A stretch of 64,000 nucleotides of DNA from Flavobacteriales bacterium UBA5040. GTDB taxonomy: Bacteria; Bacteroidota; Bacteroidia; Flavobacteriales; Weeksellaceae. How positions within the stretch are numbered: position 1 is the stretch's first letter; each line of letters opens with the position of its first letter. This document shows, piece after piece, positions 8,195 through 17,224 of this stretch. The notes below the pieces were generated by a model. That model searched no databases and was not told where the DNA came from. It saw nothing but the letters and a program-made list of their open reading frames with translations. The translations under genes were made by a program, and so were the position numbers. The DNA lies in NCBI GenBank assembly GCA_002415135.1, contig DIBY01000016.1:51420-115419 (forward strand), read 5' to 3'.

Positions 8195-8911
8195 TTATTT
8201 CTTTACTGTATTTTTCTTTTGAGCCAACATCCACTGGTATAACTTCGGATCAGAATAGGTAGAATCCCAGGAGTTGTGATTGTCATCCGGGAAAATAGTG
8301 AGTTCTACATTTTTGTTGACCTTCTTAATTTCCTGATAGATCTCAATGGAATTCATTGGGGAAACGATGTCATCATTCCCACCGTGAAATAATTTCATCG
8401 GTAAATCTTTATACTGGGAAACTCTCACTTTCATCAAACGGTCTACCGGCGCACAAACGGCGATTACTGCTGAAAATAGTTCAGGATGTTCCATGGCTAA
8501 TTTTAAAGTTCCCCAACCGCCCATGGATAAACCGGTAAGCATAATTCGGGAATCATCAATTTGATATTTCTGCTGAATTTCTTTGATTAAATAATAAACC
8601 GCTTCAGTATCCCACCAAACATCTTTCGGACATTGGGGCGCTAAAATGGCCACTGGTTCTGGAAATAAATTTTTATAAGTGAAAGGACTGTGCGCTTTTA
8701 CCATGTCCAAATTATCTCCTCTTTCACCAGAACCATGCAGAAAAACCATCAGCGGAACTTTCCCTTTTGCATTTTCAGGATAATCCAAAATGTAGGAAAT
8801 TTTCTGTTCCTTTTTAATTTCCTTTTTCAGCTCGGCTTTGATCTCTTGTGCATTTACACTGAAGAATAATCCGAGTAGGAAAAGCGGAACGTATTTTAAT
8901 TTGTTGTTCAT
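8195..8911 (-). CDS. Secreted alpha/beta hydrolase (esterase/dienelactone hydrolase-like)
   Basis: This 238-residue protein has a signal peptide (about residues 1-21). It has an alpha/beta-hydrolase core with the oxyanion region FLHGSGERGDN, the nucleophile elbow GLSMGG, and a C-terminal Asp and His (DDIVSP and DDNHNSW). It resembles the prolyl-oligopeptidase-like or PHB-depolymerase-like esterases often found in glycan loci. There they remove acyl decorations or cleave esterified oligosaccharides. It lies between the GH144 and GH3 genes. A dispersed intergenic repeat lies immediately upstream (8929-9032). The exact ester substrate is unknown. Confidence 0.85.
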   Translation of the reverse strand: MNNKLKYVPLFLLGLFFSVNAQEIKAELKKEIKKEQKISYILDYPENAKGKVPLMVFLHGSGERGDNLDMVKAHSPFTYKNLFPEPVAILAPQCPKDVWWDTEAVYYLIKEIQQKYQIDDSRIMLTGLSMGGWGTLKLAMEHPELFSAVIAVCAPVDRLMKVRVSQYKDLPMKLFHGGNDDIVSPMNSIEIYQEIKKVNKNVELTIFPDDNHNSWDSTYSDPKLYQWMLAQKKNTVKK

Positions 8912-8928
8912 ATCTTATTATTTATACC

Positions 8929-9032
8929 GAATCTCTAGCCCCGATCAGAACGGCATCCTTTTTTTTTTTTTAGGTGCTGGATTCGCGCTGGCAAAAGAAA
9001 AAGATATAATGTAGAGCGGGAGTAAGCTTCTA
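8929..9032. repeat. Flavobacterial-type intergenic repeat (CTAGCCCCGAT element)
   Basis: The stretch starts with ATCTCTAGCCCCGATC, continues with CGGCATCC and a run of 13 T, and ends with AAGATATAATGTAGAGCGGG and AGCTTCTAAAAAA. I recognise this order (CTAGCCCCGAT, GGCATCC, T-rich, AGATATA, AGCGGGA, GCTTCT) as a frequent dispersed intergenic element of Chryseobacterium and Flavobacterium genomes. This comes from memory and was not searched. Here it separates the distal GH144 gene from the esterase gene. It may act as a transcript-processing or terminator element. Confidence 0.55.
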
Positions 9033-9051
9033 AAAAAAACTTACTAAACCT

Positions 9052-10443
9052 TTATTGAATATTATATTTTTTCGATCTAAAATCTAATTTTTTTAATCCT
9101 TGCTGAATTTCTGGCGCATTCATAAATAACTTCCAGATCAAACCTGTTCTGTAATTCTCGATCATGGGCGAAATTGTTCCCTGATCAATGGCCAAATATC
9201 GTGGCGTAAACCAGTTTTCATAGTTAATTGAAGTGGCATCATAAGGTCCAGCTGAACCAATAAATTGTGGTTTCTGCTGATACAAAAATCTTAAAAAATC
9301 CATTGATTCTTTTGGCGTGTACGGAAAACTACTTAGCGCGGCAGTTGGATTAATGACGCCGGAATCATTGATCGGCGTATGAGCCGTATAACCAGCTGAA
9401 CCATCTTTATTTCTGGTATATCCCGCTGAAAGCCCCCAATAATTAGGTCCATAACCTTTCCACTTTTTAGGATTTTCAACGCAGTATTTATAATCGATTA
9501 TTACGTGATTTTTATTTAAATCAAAATAATTGAAAACAAATCTATCGGATAAACCTGTTGGGTCTAAGGCAAGGTAAGAATACTGTGCCCAAAAAAGTGG
9601 ACCGCCGTATTCTTCAGCTCCATTGTGTTTCACGTATATCGGTAAGCCGTATTTTGTTTTATCCGTAGTGTAGGTTCCATCTTTAGTCCAACCTTTATAA
9701 TAAGTTTCCGCATCGATCGGATGCGTTGGTGAAGAGGCTGCTAAAATATAGGTTACTAAAGTTTCATCATAACCTTTTAATGGAAAATTCATATCCCAGC
9801 CGTACGTTGGTGACCAATGCCAATAAAGCGTTTTTTCGCCACCTTTGGTGTACCAGTTCCACTCTACTCCTTTCCAGAGCCCATCCATTTTTTGAGCAAG
9901 AATTTTCTCTTCTGTATTTCCGTTTTTAAAGTATTCGCGTACTGAAATAATTCCCTGAACTAAAAAGGCGGTTTCTACTAAGTCTCCACCATTGTCTTTT
10001 TTTCCAAACGGAACGGTTTTACCGGTTTCGCCATTGATCCAATGCGACCATGCGCCGTGATGACGATCTGATTTGGCGAGAAAATCTGCCATCGTGGTCA
10101 GTCTTTTCACCGCTTCTTTCCGTGGGATAAAATTTCTTTCAATCCCAACCAAAATAGTCATCATTCCGAATCCCGAACCGCCGGTGGTAATTACATTTTT
10201 ATCATTTTGCGGGTAAATGCCGTCTTCATGGTAACGCTCTCTTCCTAACATGGAATTAGGTTCTGCATATTCCCAAAAATATTTTAAAACGTCCTTTTGA
10301 ACTTGGGTCATCAAAACCTCATCTGCTGTATTTAAAGGATTTTCAGTGGAAACAATTGCTGGTTTCACACTTTCACACGACAGTAGTGATAAAGTTAGAA
10401 GTCCGGAAATAAGGGCAATTTTATTCATTACTATTTTCTTCAT
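9052..10443 (-). CDS. GH144-type glucanase lipoprotein (distal copy)
   Basis: This 463-residue protein has a lipoprotein signal ending LSLLSC, with the cysteine near residue 23. The remainder is one (alpha/alpha)6-type domain of the PF10091 glucoamylase-like/GH144 family. Diagnostic segments are GGSGFGMMTIL, WSHWINGETG, YWHWSPTYGWDMNFPLKGYDET and AIDQGTISPMIENYRTGLIW. Characterised GH144 members are endo-beta-1,2-glucanases that release sophorooligosaccharides. It is a close paralogue of the next gene upstream (10457-11848), 13 bases away, so the pair arose by tandem duplication. It probably acts on the cell surface or periplasmic face. The substrate is inferred from family and context. Confidence 0.85.
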   Translation of the reverse strand: MKKIVMNKIALISGLLTLSLLSCESVKPAIVSTENPLNTADEVLMTQVQKDVLKYFWEYAEPNSMLGRERYHEDGIYPQNDKNVITTGGSGFGMMTILVGIERNFIPRKEAVKRLTTMADFLAKSDRHHGAWSHWINGETGKTVPFGKKDNGGDLVETAFLVQGIISVREYFKNGNTEEKILAQKMDGLWKGVEWNWYTKGGEKTLYWHWSPTYGWDMNFPLKGYDETLVTYILAASSPTHPIDAETYYKGWTKDGTYTTDKTKYGLPIYVKHNGAEEYGGPLFWAQYSYLALDPTGLSDRFVFNYFDLNKNHVIIDYKYCVENPKKWKGYGPNYWGLSAGYTRNKDGSAGYTAHTPINDSGVINPTAALSSFPYTPKESMDFLRFLYQQKPQFIGSAGPYDATSINYENWFTPRYLAIDQGTISPMIENYRTGLIWKLFMNAPEIQQGLKKLDFRSKKYNIQ

Positions 10444-10456
10444 TACTTAGTAGATC

Positions 10457-11848
10457 TTAGAATCCATATTGGGTTGAATGGAAGCCCAATTTAATTAATC
10501 CCTGTTTAATATCGGGAGCATTCATAAATAAATTCCACAAGAAGGCTGATTTATGATTTTCGATCATGGGAGAAATTGGTCCCTGGTCAATCGCCAAATA
10601 TCTTGGCGTTAACCAATTAAAATGTATCGAATAAGCATCGTAAGGTCCTGCAACTCCAATATATTTCGAATAATTATCATTGTATAGAAAACGTAAATAG
10701 TTCATACTTTCGGTTGGAGTGTAAGGCATACTTGAAATCGCTGCTGTTGGAGAAATTACGCCTAAATCATTTGTGGGTTGATGCGCAGAATAGCCGGTTG
10801 TTCCGTCTGAGTTACGACTATAACTCGCTGTTAACCCCCAGTTTTTAGCACTGTAACCAGTCCAGTTTTTAGGGTTTGCAGTGGCATACTGATGCATGAT
10901 TTTAGCATGATTTTTAGTTGCATTACCGTAATTGACATATTCATCAGTAAGACCACGAGGATCTAAACCCAGGAAAGAATAGTGTGAAAAGAACATAGGA
11001 CCGACCGTTCCGCTTGCGCCGTTATGATTGACTACTAAAGGAATTCCATATTGGGAAGCAGAACTTTTTATACTTCCGTTTCTGGCCCAACCCTGTTGAT
11101 AAACTGTTTTATCAATCGAATAATTTGGAGATGCTGCTGACAAAATATAAGTGATGATCGTTTCATCGTATCCCTGAATTTTAAGATTCATTTGAAAATC
11201 ATAATTTGGAGACCAGTGCCAATATAAAACGTTTTGACCTTGCGTGTACCAATTCCACTCTACCCCTTTCCAAAGTGAATCGGCTTTTTCTGACAATGCA
11301 AGTTCGGAAGGATCAGTAGAATTTTTAAAATATTCACGGACGCAGATTAAACCTTGTACGAGAAATGCTGTTTCAACCAAGTCGCCACCATTATCCATTG
11401 TTCCAAAAGGAATTACATTTCCGTTAGTTCCATTGATCCAATGGGACCAGGCGCCATGAAACCTGTTTGCATTCTGTAGAAAATTTAGTGAAGTTGTTAA
11501 TCGGGAAACTGCTTCTGAACGAGGAACATTTCCATTTTTAATGCCTACTAAAATCGTCATTAAACCAAAACCAGATCCACCAGTACTGACGACTGAAGCA
11601 TCTGCGCCTGGATTATCAGTATGATATCTTTCGCGTGCTAGTTTTGAATTCACCTCAGCATAATCCCAAAAATATTTGGTGGCATCTTTTTGAACCATAT
11701 CAATGATTTGAGAATCGGTATAGACGATGCTTGCAGGCGGCTCACCTGAATGTGGTGGAATAAATATTTCTCTGTCTCCACTAGAGCAACTGCCACAGCT
11801 TAATGCTATGGCAGTTACTATGTAGAGATGTAAATAACGTAATTTCAT
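10457..11848 (-). CDS. GH144-type glucanase lipoprotein (proximal copy)
   Basis: This 463-residue paralogue of the downstream gene has exactly the same length. A lipoprotein signal reads IALSCGSCSSG; the first or second Cys is lipidated. It has the same landmarks: STGGSGFGLMTIL, WSHWINGTNG, YWHWSPNYDFQMN, GYDETIITYILSAASP and AIDQGPISPMIENHKS. The likely reaction is endo-cleavage of beta-1,2-glucan to short oligosaccharides. The stop is one base from the start of the gene read before it (11849-12700 on the same strand), which indicates a tight operon. Divergence between the copies is substantial at the N-terminus and moderate in the core, so they may differ in chain-length preference. Confidence 0.85.
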   Translation of the reverse strand: MKLRYLHLYIVTAIALSCGSCSSGDREIFIPPHSGEPPASIVYTDSQIIDMVQKDATKYFWDYAEVNSKLARERYHTDNPGADASVVSTGGSGFGLMTILVGIKNGNVPRSEAVSRLTTSLNFLQNANRFHGAWSHWINGTNGNVIPFGTMDNGGDLVETAFLVQGLICVREYFKNSTDPSELALSEKADSLWKGVEWNWYTQGQNVLYWHWSPNYDFQMNLKIQGYDETIITYILSAASPNYSIDKTVYQQGWARNGSIKSSASQYGIPLVVNHNGASGTVGPMFFSHYSFLGLDPRGLTDEYVNYGNATKNHAKIMHQYATANPKNWTGYSAKNWGLTASYSRNSDGTTGYSAHQPTNDLGVISPTAAISSMPYTPTESMNYLRFLYNDNYSKYIGVAGPYDAYSIHFNWLTPRYLAIDQGPISPMIENHKSAFLWNLFMNAPDIKQGLIKLGFHSTQYGF

Positions 11849-12700
11849 TTATCTTTTTTTGGTAAACAAGGTCTGAACTTCTGCCGCAGACAATGGTGTA
11901 GTGTACATTCTAAACTGGTCGATTCCACCGGTCCAAGAATTTTTTAACCAGTCATCGCCATTATTTGCAATTTCAGCTGGGGTAAATTCCTGAGGTCCCG
12001 CTCCTATTTTTAAACCTGTAATTTTAGCAGGTTCTAAAACGATGTTACCATGACCTGTCCATTCAGATGTTGGTTTTGGCTGTCCATCTACATATAAGGT
12101 CATTACAGACGTACCACCATCATAAACAAAAGCTAAATGATGCCAGTTTCCATCATATATTCCTGCGACAAATCCAGTTGAAGCCCATGGAACCCATTCG
12201 AACCATTTCTCGCCTGTTTTATCTCTAACAAAAAATTTCAGAATAGGCTCAGCTACAGAACCTTCAGTTAGTAAAAACATTGATCCACCAGACCAGTGGT
12301 AACCATCAACTGCAGGCATACTGAAAACATGATCTGTCTTCATCACACTTTTTTTTGTCCAAACAGAAACGGTAAAACTTCCGGCATTTTTTGCAAAATC
12401 GTTAGCATTTGAATACTTAATATATTTATAATTTGCACCTTGCACGCCTTTGCCTTTTGCACCATCAATAGAAGCTAAAGGATTATCGTTTGGAAATTTC
12501 GCTTTGACACTGTCAACCGCATTCATCAAAGGATTGTTCGTAGTTCCATCAAAAGCGACATAAAACTTCAAAGGTCCACCAGGAGCATTAATGTCTTTCG
12601 GATAATCAGCGTCCAATTCAGGTCTATCTAAATTTTGACACGAAACTGCCAATACAGCTAAACTGAGTATCCCTATTATTTTTATTATTTTATTTTTCAT
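11849..12700 (-). CDS. LamG/concanavalin A-like lipoprotein (surface glycan-binding candidate)
   Basis: This 283-residue protein has a lipoprotein signal ending LAVSC near residue 21. A spacer of about 25 residues is followed by a LamG-type jelly roll. It shows typical strands such as FTVSVWTKK, YDGNWHHLAFVYDG, MTLYVDGQ and GGIDQFRMYTTPLSAAEV. LamG-like domains bind carbohydrate. It sits directly after SusD, the position usually held by SusE/SusF-like surface glycan-binding proteins, so that role is inferred. No catalytic glycosidase motif (such as ExDxE of GH16) is visible. Spacing is 11 bases from susD and none to the GH144 gene. Confidence 0.82.
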   Translation of the reverse strand: MKNKIIKIIGILSLAVLAVSCQNLDRPELDADYPKDINAPGGPLKFYVAFDGTTNNPLMNAVDSVKAKFPNDNPLASIDGAKGKGVQGANYKYIKYSNANDFAKNAGSFTVSVWTKKSVMKTDHVFSMPAVDGYHWSGGSMFLLTEGSVAEPILKFFVRDKTGEKWFEWVPWASTGFVAGIYDGNWHHLAFVYDGGTSVMTLYVDGQPKPTSEWTGHGNIVLEPAKITGLKIGAGPQEFTPAEIANNGDDWLKNSWTGGIDQFRMYTTPLSAAEVQTLFTKKR

Positions 12701-12711
12701 TGTAATCGTAA

Positions 12712-14190
12712 TTAATAGTTAGGATTTTGAATAAGAACCCCTTGTGATTTATCGATTGCACCTTGAGGAATAGGGAAATATTTATTTCGATCCGTATAAC
12801 CAAGAGGTGCTAAAACGGTAGTGGCGTCTTGCCATCTCACAAGATCATAGAATCTCTCGAACTCCATTCCAAACTCGACACGTCTTTCTTGCTTAATTGC
12901 ATTTCGCATGCTTCCTTGATCTGCAGCAGAAGTGTTGGCTAAACCAGCTCTTGTTCGAATTTTATTTAAATGGATCGCAGCTGTAGCAGTTTGTCCTAAT
13001 TCATTTGCAGCTTCGGCGGCAATTAATATTACATCGGCATATCTAATGAATTTTATATTTTCCCAATAATTTTTACCGGTTGCATATTTAACTCTTTCTG
13101 AAGGTCTTGTATATGCTTTTCCGTTCCAGTACTTTTGTGCTAAAGGTGGTGAACCAGGTAAAGTTAGATTAGGAGAGTTATAAATATCTGGTCCTCCTGA
13201 AAATAAAATCGTCGTTTTTTTACGCAAGTCACCAGGTTCATAAGCTCCGACTAAACCTTCGGAGGGAACGTTGAATCCCCATCCTAAATCCCATTCGCCA
13301 GAACCTCTCACCCCTTGTGATTCGAAGAAGTTATTGGTGTATTTTTTAGGAAAGTCATAGGTTTTCTGAACTTCTAAAATGGATTCTTTCGAGTTATTTC
13401 CATCTAAAGTAAATTCGGTATCATACGAAGCATTCAACATGTAAGCGTTGGAGTTGATAACTGCATCTGCAAACTGCAAAGATTTAGCATAATCTTTTTG
13501 ATAGAGGTATAATTTTGCCAACAGGGTGTTGGCTAAACCAGAAGTAGCTCTACCTAAGTAAGCGCTTGCCCATTGGCTTGGCAAGATGTCTTTCGACTCC
13601 GTAAGATCTTTAACGATCTGAGCATCTACTTCTGCAAGAGTGTTCTTTGCAGCAACCTCATCTGCAGGCACATCAATCGTTTTTAGATTAATAGGCACTT
13701 CGCCATAATCACGTCTTAATTCAAAGAAACAAAAAGCACGAATTACTTTAGCTTCAGCAACATTGATCGCAGTTCCAGCAGAGGTATCACCAGAAGCCGC
13801 AGCATCGTTGATGAGTTCGTTGGCATCATAAATAACTTTGTAATGTCCGTTCCAGTTGGTACCGATGTGGCCATTGGAAGCACTGTAGGCAAAATTATTA
13901 AACACGTTACCATCGGTAGCTGCATCAGAAGCTGTACTTCCTTTTTCATTATCGTCAGCACGGATGCCGTGGGTCCAGACGTAAGTAAAATCACTTACTC
14001 CACTCTGCTCTCTTAAACCTGCGTATAGACCAAAAGCTTGCGCTTCAAATCCACCTACAGTCACTTCATTTCCAACAGGTCTGCCTTCAGGTTTCAAATC
14101 TAACCAATCATCTCCACAACTTTGGAAAGAGACTGCTGCGACAGAAAGAACTCCTGTCAGCATTATATTTTTAAATATTTTATAATTCAT
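12712..14190 (-). CDS. susD: SusD/RagB family nutrient-binding outer-membrane lipoprotein
   Basis: This 492-residue protein has a lipoprotein signal ending FQSC, followed by GDDWLDLKPEG, the start typical of SusD proteins. It has the helical TPR-rich fold with AKVIRAFCFFELRRDYGEVP near residues 148-168. Late segments include IRYADVILIAAEAANELG, LNKIRTRAG and EFERFYDLVRW. SusD caps the SusC barrel and captures glycan at the cell surface. It follows susC by 11 bases. The partner pair and glycosidases define a polysaccharide utilisation locus. Confidence 0.95.
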   Translation of the reverse strand: MNYKIFKNIMLTGVLSVAAVSFQSCGDDWLDLKPEGRPVGNEVTVGGFEAQAFGLYAGLREQSGVSDFTYVWTHGIRADDNEKGSTASDAATDGNVFNNFAYSASNGHIGTNWNGHYKVIYDANELINDAAASGDTSAGTAINVAEAKVIRAFCFFELRRDYGEVPINLKTIDVPADEVAAKNTLAEVDAQIVKDLTESKDILPSQWASAYLGRATSGLANTLLAKLYLYQKDYAKSLQFADAVINSNAYMLNASYDTEFTLDGNNSKESILEVQKTYDFPKKYTNNFFESQGVRGSGEWDLGWGFNVPSEGLVGAYEPGDLRKKTTILFSGGPDIYNSPNLTLPGSPPLAQKYWNGKAYTRPSERVKYATGKNYWENIKFIRYADVILIAAEAANELGQTATAAIHLNKIRTRAGLANTSAADQGSMRNAIKQERRVEFGMEFERFYDLVRWQDATTVLAPLGYTDRNKYFPIPQGAIDKSQGVLIQNPNY

Positions 14191-14201
14191 TTTGTAATTT
14201 T

Positions 14202-17027
14202 TTAAAAGGTTGCGTTAATACCAACACTGGCAATTCTTGGGTTTGGATATCCGCTGCCGTTGTAACCATACTCTACAGCGCTACCACCAAACTCAGGGGT
14301 AAAACTGTTTACGTGATCCCATGTTTTAAGATTTTGCACGTTGACATAAAGCTTAAGAGCCTGTAGCTTCAAGCCAGAAATTAAGTCCTTGTTAAAATTA
14401 TATCCTGCCTGAACATTTCTAATTCTGAAGAAACTACCATCTTCGATCATATAATCAGAAGGAAGTGCGTTGTAACCTGAACCTGTGTAGCTTCTAGGCT
14501 CCCAGTTTGATGTTCCTGGTCCTGTCCAACGATCCATTCTTTCTTCTCTATAATTAAACGGTGCGAAAGAACTTCCATTGCCCCAACTTCTATACACTTC
14601 ATTTCCATAAACTCCATAAAAATCAGCGCTTAAGAACCATCCTTTATAATCACCACCAAGACTGAATCCGTAAGTAAAATCAGGAGTTGGGTCGCCAATT
14701 ATCGTTCTGTCATCTGCGGAAATTTTTCCATCGCCATTGATATCACGGTATTTGAAATCCCCCGGAGCAACATCTCCAATTGTAGAAGCTGGATGCCCTA
14801 AAATGTCTGCATAAGACTGGTAAATTCCTTCAACCTGATAACCGTAGAAAGATCCGATCGGCGAACCTTGCTGATAAATCGAGGAACCGAAATATCCGAT
14901 ATATCCATCGTTCAGCGTTTTTAGCACTTCTGTTTTAGTGGTCGTAAGGTTACCATTAATATAGTAAGTGAAGTTTTCTGCGATACGATCTTTCCAACCT
15001 GCGGTAAATTCAAAACCTTTCGCCTCGATAGAACCTGCATTTAGAAAATAATCTGGATTTCCATCGACACGATTCAATAAATCCTGCGTTTGTTTGTTAT
15101 AATAAGCAGCATCCAAAGAAAGCCTTCTATTGAGCATCGATGACTCAAAACCGAATTCATACGATTTTAAATGCTCCCATTTTAGATCAGTTGCTTCTTC
15201 AAATTCTTTAATAAAAGCTGGATATAAGTTGCCATTAAAAACTCCAGTTCCACCTTCTACATAAACAGGGTAACCGAAGTAATTGTAGAATGAATTTTGA
15301 TTTCCTAAATCACCATAAGAACCTTTGACTTTTAAGTAATTAAGAAAAGTAACATTTTCCATAAAACTTTCTTTTGTTACTTCCCATGCTCCACCAACAG
15401 CCCAAAAAGTATCAAATCGATTGCCTGGTGCTAAAGCTGATGAACCATCTCTTCGTAAGGAGGCATTTAATAAATATTTATTTTTGAAGCTGTATAACGC
15501 ACGTCCAAAATAAGATACATTTCTCCTTTTACTCTGACCGGTATTTAAAGTCTTAGTCGTAGAATCTACAAAATCACTGTTCAAATACCAGAAGCGAGGA
15601 TTGTTTGGAATCTGGCCCAAAGGATTGGAGAGTCCTCCTTTCGCGCTACCTGACATTGAGTTGTTATCTAAACTGATCGTTTCAAAACCTGCCATCAACG
15701 TTAAATCATGTGATCCAAATTTATTTTTGTAGGTTAAGAGTTGATTTTGTTGAAACTCGATGATTCTATTTTCAAACTGACTTACGCTCGTTAAAGCTTG
15801 TCCATCAGCAAGCGCCTGAGTATTCGTTTCTGGAATATAAATATTAAAAATAGGCTGATATCCTCTTCCGAAGCCACTTGCGTAATTCACGAAGAAATTA
15901 GATCGGAATGTGAAATTATTAAAGAAGTCAAATTCCACATACATATTAGGATTGAACTGCAAATTCCTATTGAGTTGCGTATATCTTCTTCCTTCCACTT
16001 GTGCTAAAGGATTCGCAATCTGTGCAGCACCAATTTCTTGCGGTAGAGAATTATACAATCCATAAAATTCACCTTCAATCATATTAATAGGAGCTACAAC
16101 CGGTGTTGCATTTAATGCTCCGCCAAAGCCTCTAAGCTGTGGTAGTTTCGCATAAGATCCAGTTAAACCAAAACCTGCACGAAGATGATCACTTATCTTT
16201 AAATCATCATTAAATTTAAGCGTCATACGACTGTAATCTTCAAATTTAATCGAGCCTTCTTCCTCGTGATAACCAAAAGAAAAACTTACTCTGTTCTTAT
16301 CGCTTCCATTTGAAATCGTTACGTTATGCTGACTAATAATACCACCTTTTTTCGCGATCTGATCGATCCAATTGGTATCTGCATTAAAAATATTGAATTT
16401 ATCATAAGCAGGTAAACCTTGATTGGCTAAATCTTCATTATAAAGAATTTTGAACTGTTCAGCGTTCGTAATATCTGGTCTATTATCCAAGGATTTTACA
16501 CCAAGGGATGAACTTAAGTTAACGGTAGTACGTCCAGATTTTCCTCTTTTAGTAGTTACGATGATCGCACCGTTCGCTCCTTTATTACCGAAAATTGCGA
16601 GTGATGAAGGATCTTTTAGGATTTCCATGGATTCAATATCCGCTGGATTTAAAAAATCAATGTTATTGGCAAATACTCCATCTACAATATAAACAGGTTG
16701 TGTCTGCCCAATTGTTACCGTACCTCTAATCCTAACATCGGCTTGCGAACCTGGCTGACCCGAATTTACAATCGATAATCCAGCTACCTTTCCCTGTAAA
16801 GAGTTCACAGGATTTGACGCAGGTTTGTCATTGATCTCTTCACCGCTAACCTTCGCAATGGTGCCGGTAAGATCTCTTTTCTTAGCCGATCCATAACCGA
16901 TGACTACTACTTCTTCGATTTTTTGCTCTTTCAGAGTAGTGTCTTGTCTTACATCTTGCCCGCTCACGCTAATACCGAAGTATAAAGCAGCTATTAAACA
17001 AGGAAACCTTAAGTGACTGTGTTTCAT
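14202..17027 (-). CDS. susC: SusC/RagA family TonB-dependent outer-membrane transporter
   Basis: This 941-residue protein has a signal peptide of about 24 residues. A TonB-box-like segment EEVVVIGYGSAKKRDLTG follows, then the plug with SLQGKVAGLSIV, IRGTVTIGQTQPVYIVDG and the SusC-hallmark FGNKGANGAIIVTTKRG. The rest is a long beta-barrel ending in a terminal Phe (SVGINATF). The common N-terminal CarboxypepD_reg-like domain is absent: the TonB-box-like segment lies only about 13 residues after the signal peptide. It imports SusD-captured oligosaccharides with TonB energy. It is the first gene of the leftward locus, with a -7 element 64 bases upstream. Confidence 0.95.
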   Translation of the reverse strand: MKHSHLRFPCLIAALYFGISVSGQDVRQDTTLKEQKIEEVVVIGYGSAKKRDLTGTIAKVSGEEINDKPASNPVNSLQGKVAGLSIVNSGQPGSQADVRIRGTVTIGQTQPVYIVDGVFANNIDFLNPADIESMEILKDPSSLAIFGNKGANGAIIVTTKRGKSGRTTVNLSSSLGVKSLDNRPDITNAEQFKILYNEDLANQGLPAYDKFNIFNADTNWIDQIAKKGGIISQHNVTISNGSDKNRVSFSFGYHEEEGSIKFEDYSRMTLKFNDDLKISDHLRAGFGLTGSYAKLPQLRGFGGALNATPVVAPINMIEGEFYGLYNSLPQEIGAAQIANPLAQVEGRRYTQLNRNLQFNPNMYVEFDFFNNFTFRSNFFVNYASGFGRGYQPIFNIYIPETNTQALADGQALTSVSQFENRIIEFQQNQLLTYKNKFGSHDLTLMAGFETISLDNNSMSGSAKGGLSNPLGQIPNNPRFWYLNSDFVDSTTKTLNTGQSKRRNVSYFGRALYSFKNKYLLNASLRRDGSSALAPGNRFDTFWAVGGAWEVTKESFMENVTFLNYLKVKGSYGDLGNQNSFYNYFGYPVYVEGGTGVFNGNLYPAFIKEFEEATDLKWEHLKSYEFGFESSMLNRRLSLDAAYYNKQTQDLLNRVDGNPDYFLNAGSIEAKGFEFTAGWKDRIAENFTYYINGNLTTTKTEVLKTLNDGYIGYFGSSIYQQGSPIGSFYGYQVEGIYQSYADILGHPASTIGDVAPGDFKYRDINGDGKISADDRTIIGDPTPDFTYGFSLGGDYKGWFLSADFYGVYGNEVYRSWGNGSSFAPFNYREERMDRWTGPGTSNWEPRSYTGSGYNALPSDYMIEDGSFFRIRNVQAGYNFNKDLISGLKLQALKLYVNVQNLKTWDHVNSFTPEFGGSAVEYGYNGSGYPNPRIASVGINATF

Positions 17028-17090
17028 ATATTAAGTTTTATTTTTTTTTGCTGAAGCGGACGCCTAATTTGAAAGAAGGTTCGTCTCTAC

Positions 17091-17098
17091 CAAAGTTA
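17091..17098 (-). promoter_or_regulatory. Candidate -7 element for the SusC-led operon
   Basis: Read on the minus strand the site is TAACTTTG, a match to TAnnTTTG, 63 bases before the susC start. No well-spaced TTG is seen upstream. No sigma/anti-sigma or hybrid two-component regulator gene flanks the locus. Confidence 0.45.
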
Positions 17099-17174
17099 TA
17101 AATAAATTTTTACAATGTTAAGAATAATATAATTTTTTATAATTTATGTTAATGAAATAAATCATCAGGTCCTT

Positions 17175-17182
17175 TAATTTTG
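17175..17182 (+). promoter_or_regulatory. Candidate -7 element for the DUF4197 gene
   Basis: TAATTTTG matches TAnnTTTG and lies 42 bases before the start at 17225. It is divergent from the susC promoter. Confidence 0.45.
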
Positions 17183-17224
17183 TGGCGTACTATTTGACTA
17201 AGATAAATTCCTAAATCAAAAATC

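Noticed and set aside
14202..17027. Several antisense open frames inside susC and other long genes
   Set aside because: They mirror the opposite strand's coding frame, have no promoters or homology, and are treated as chance.
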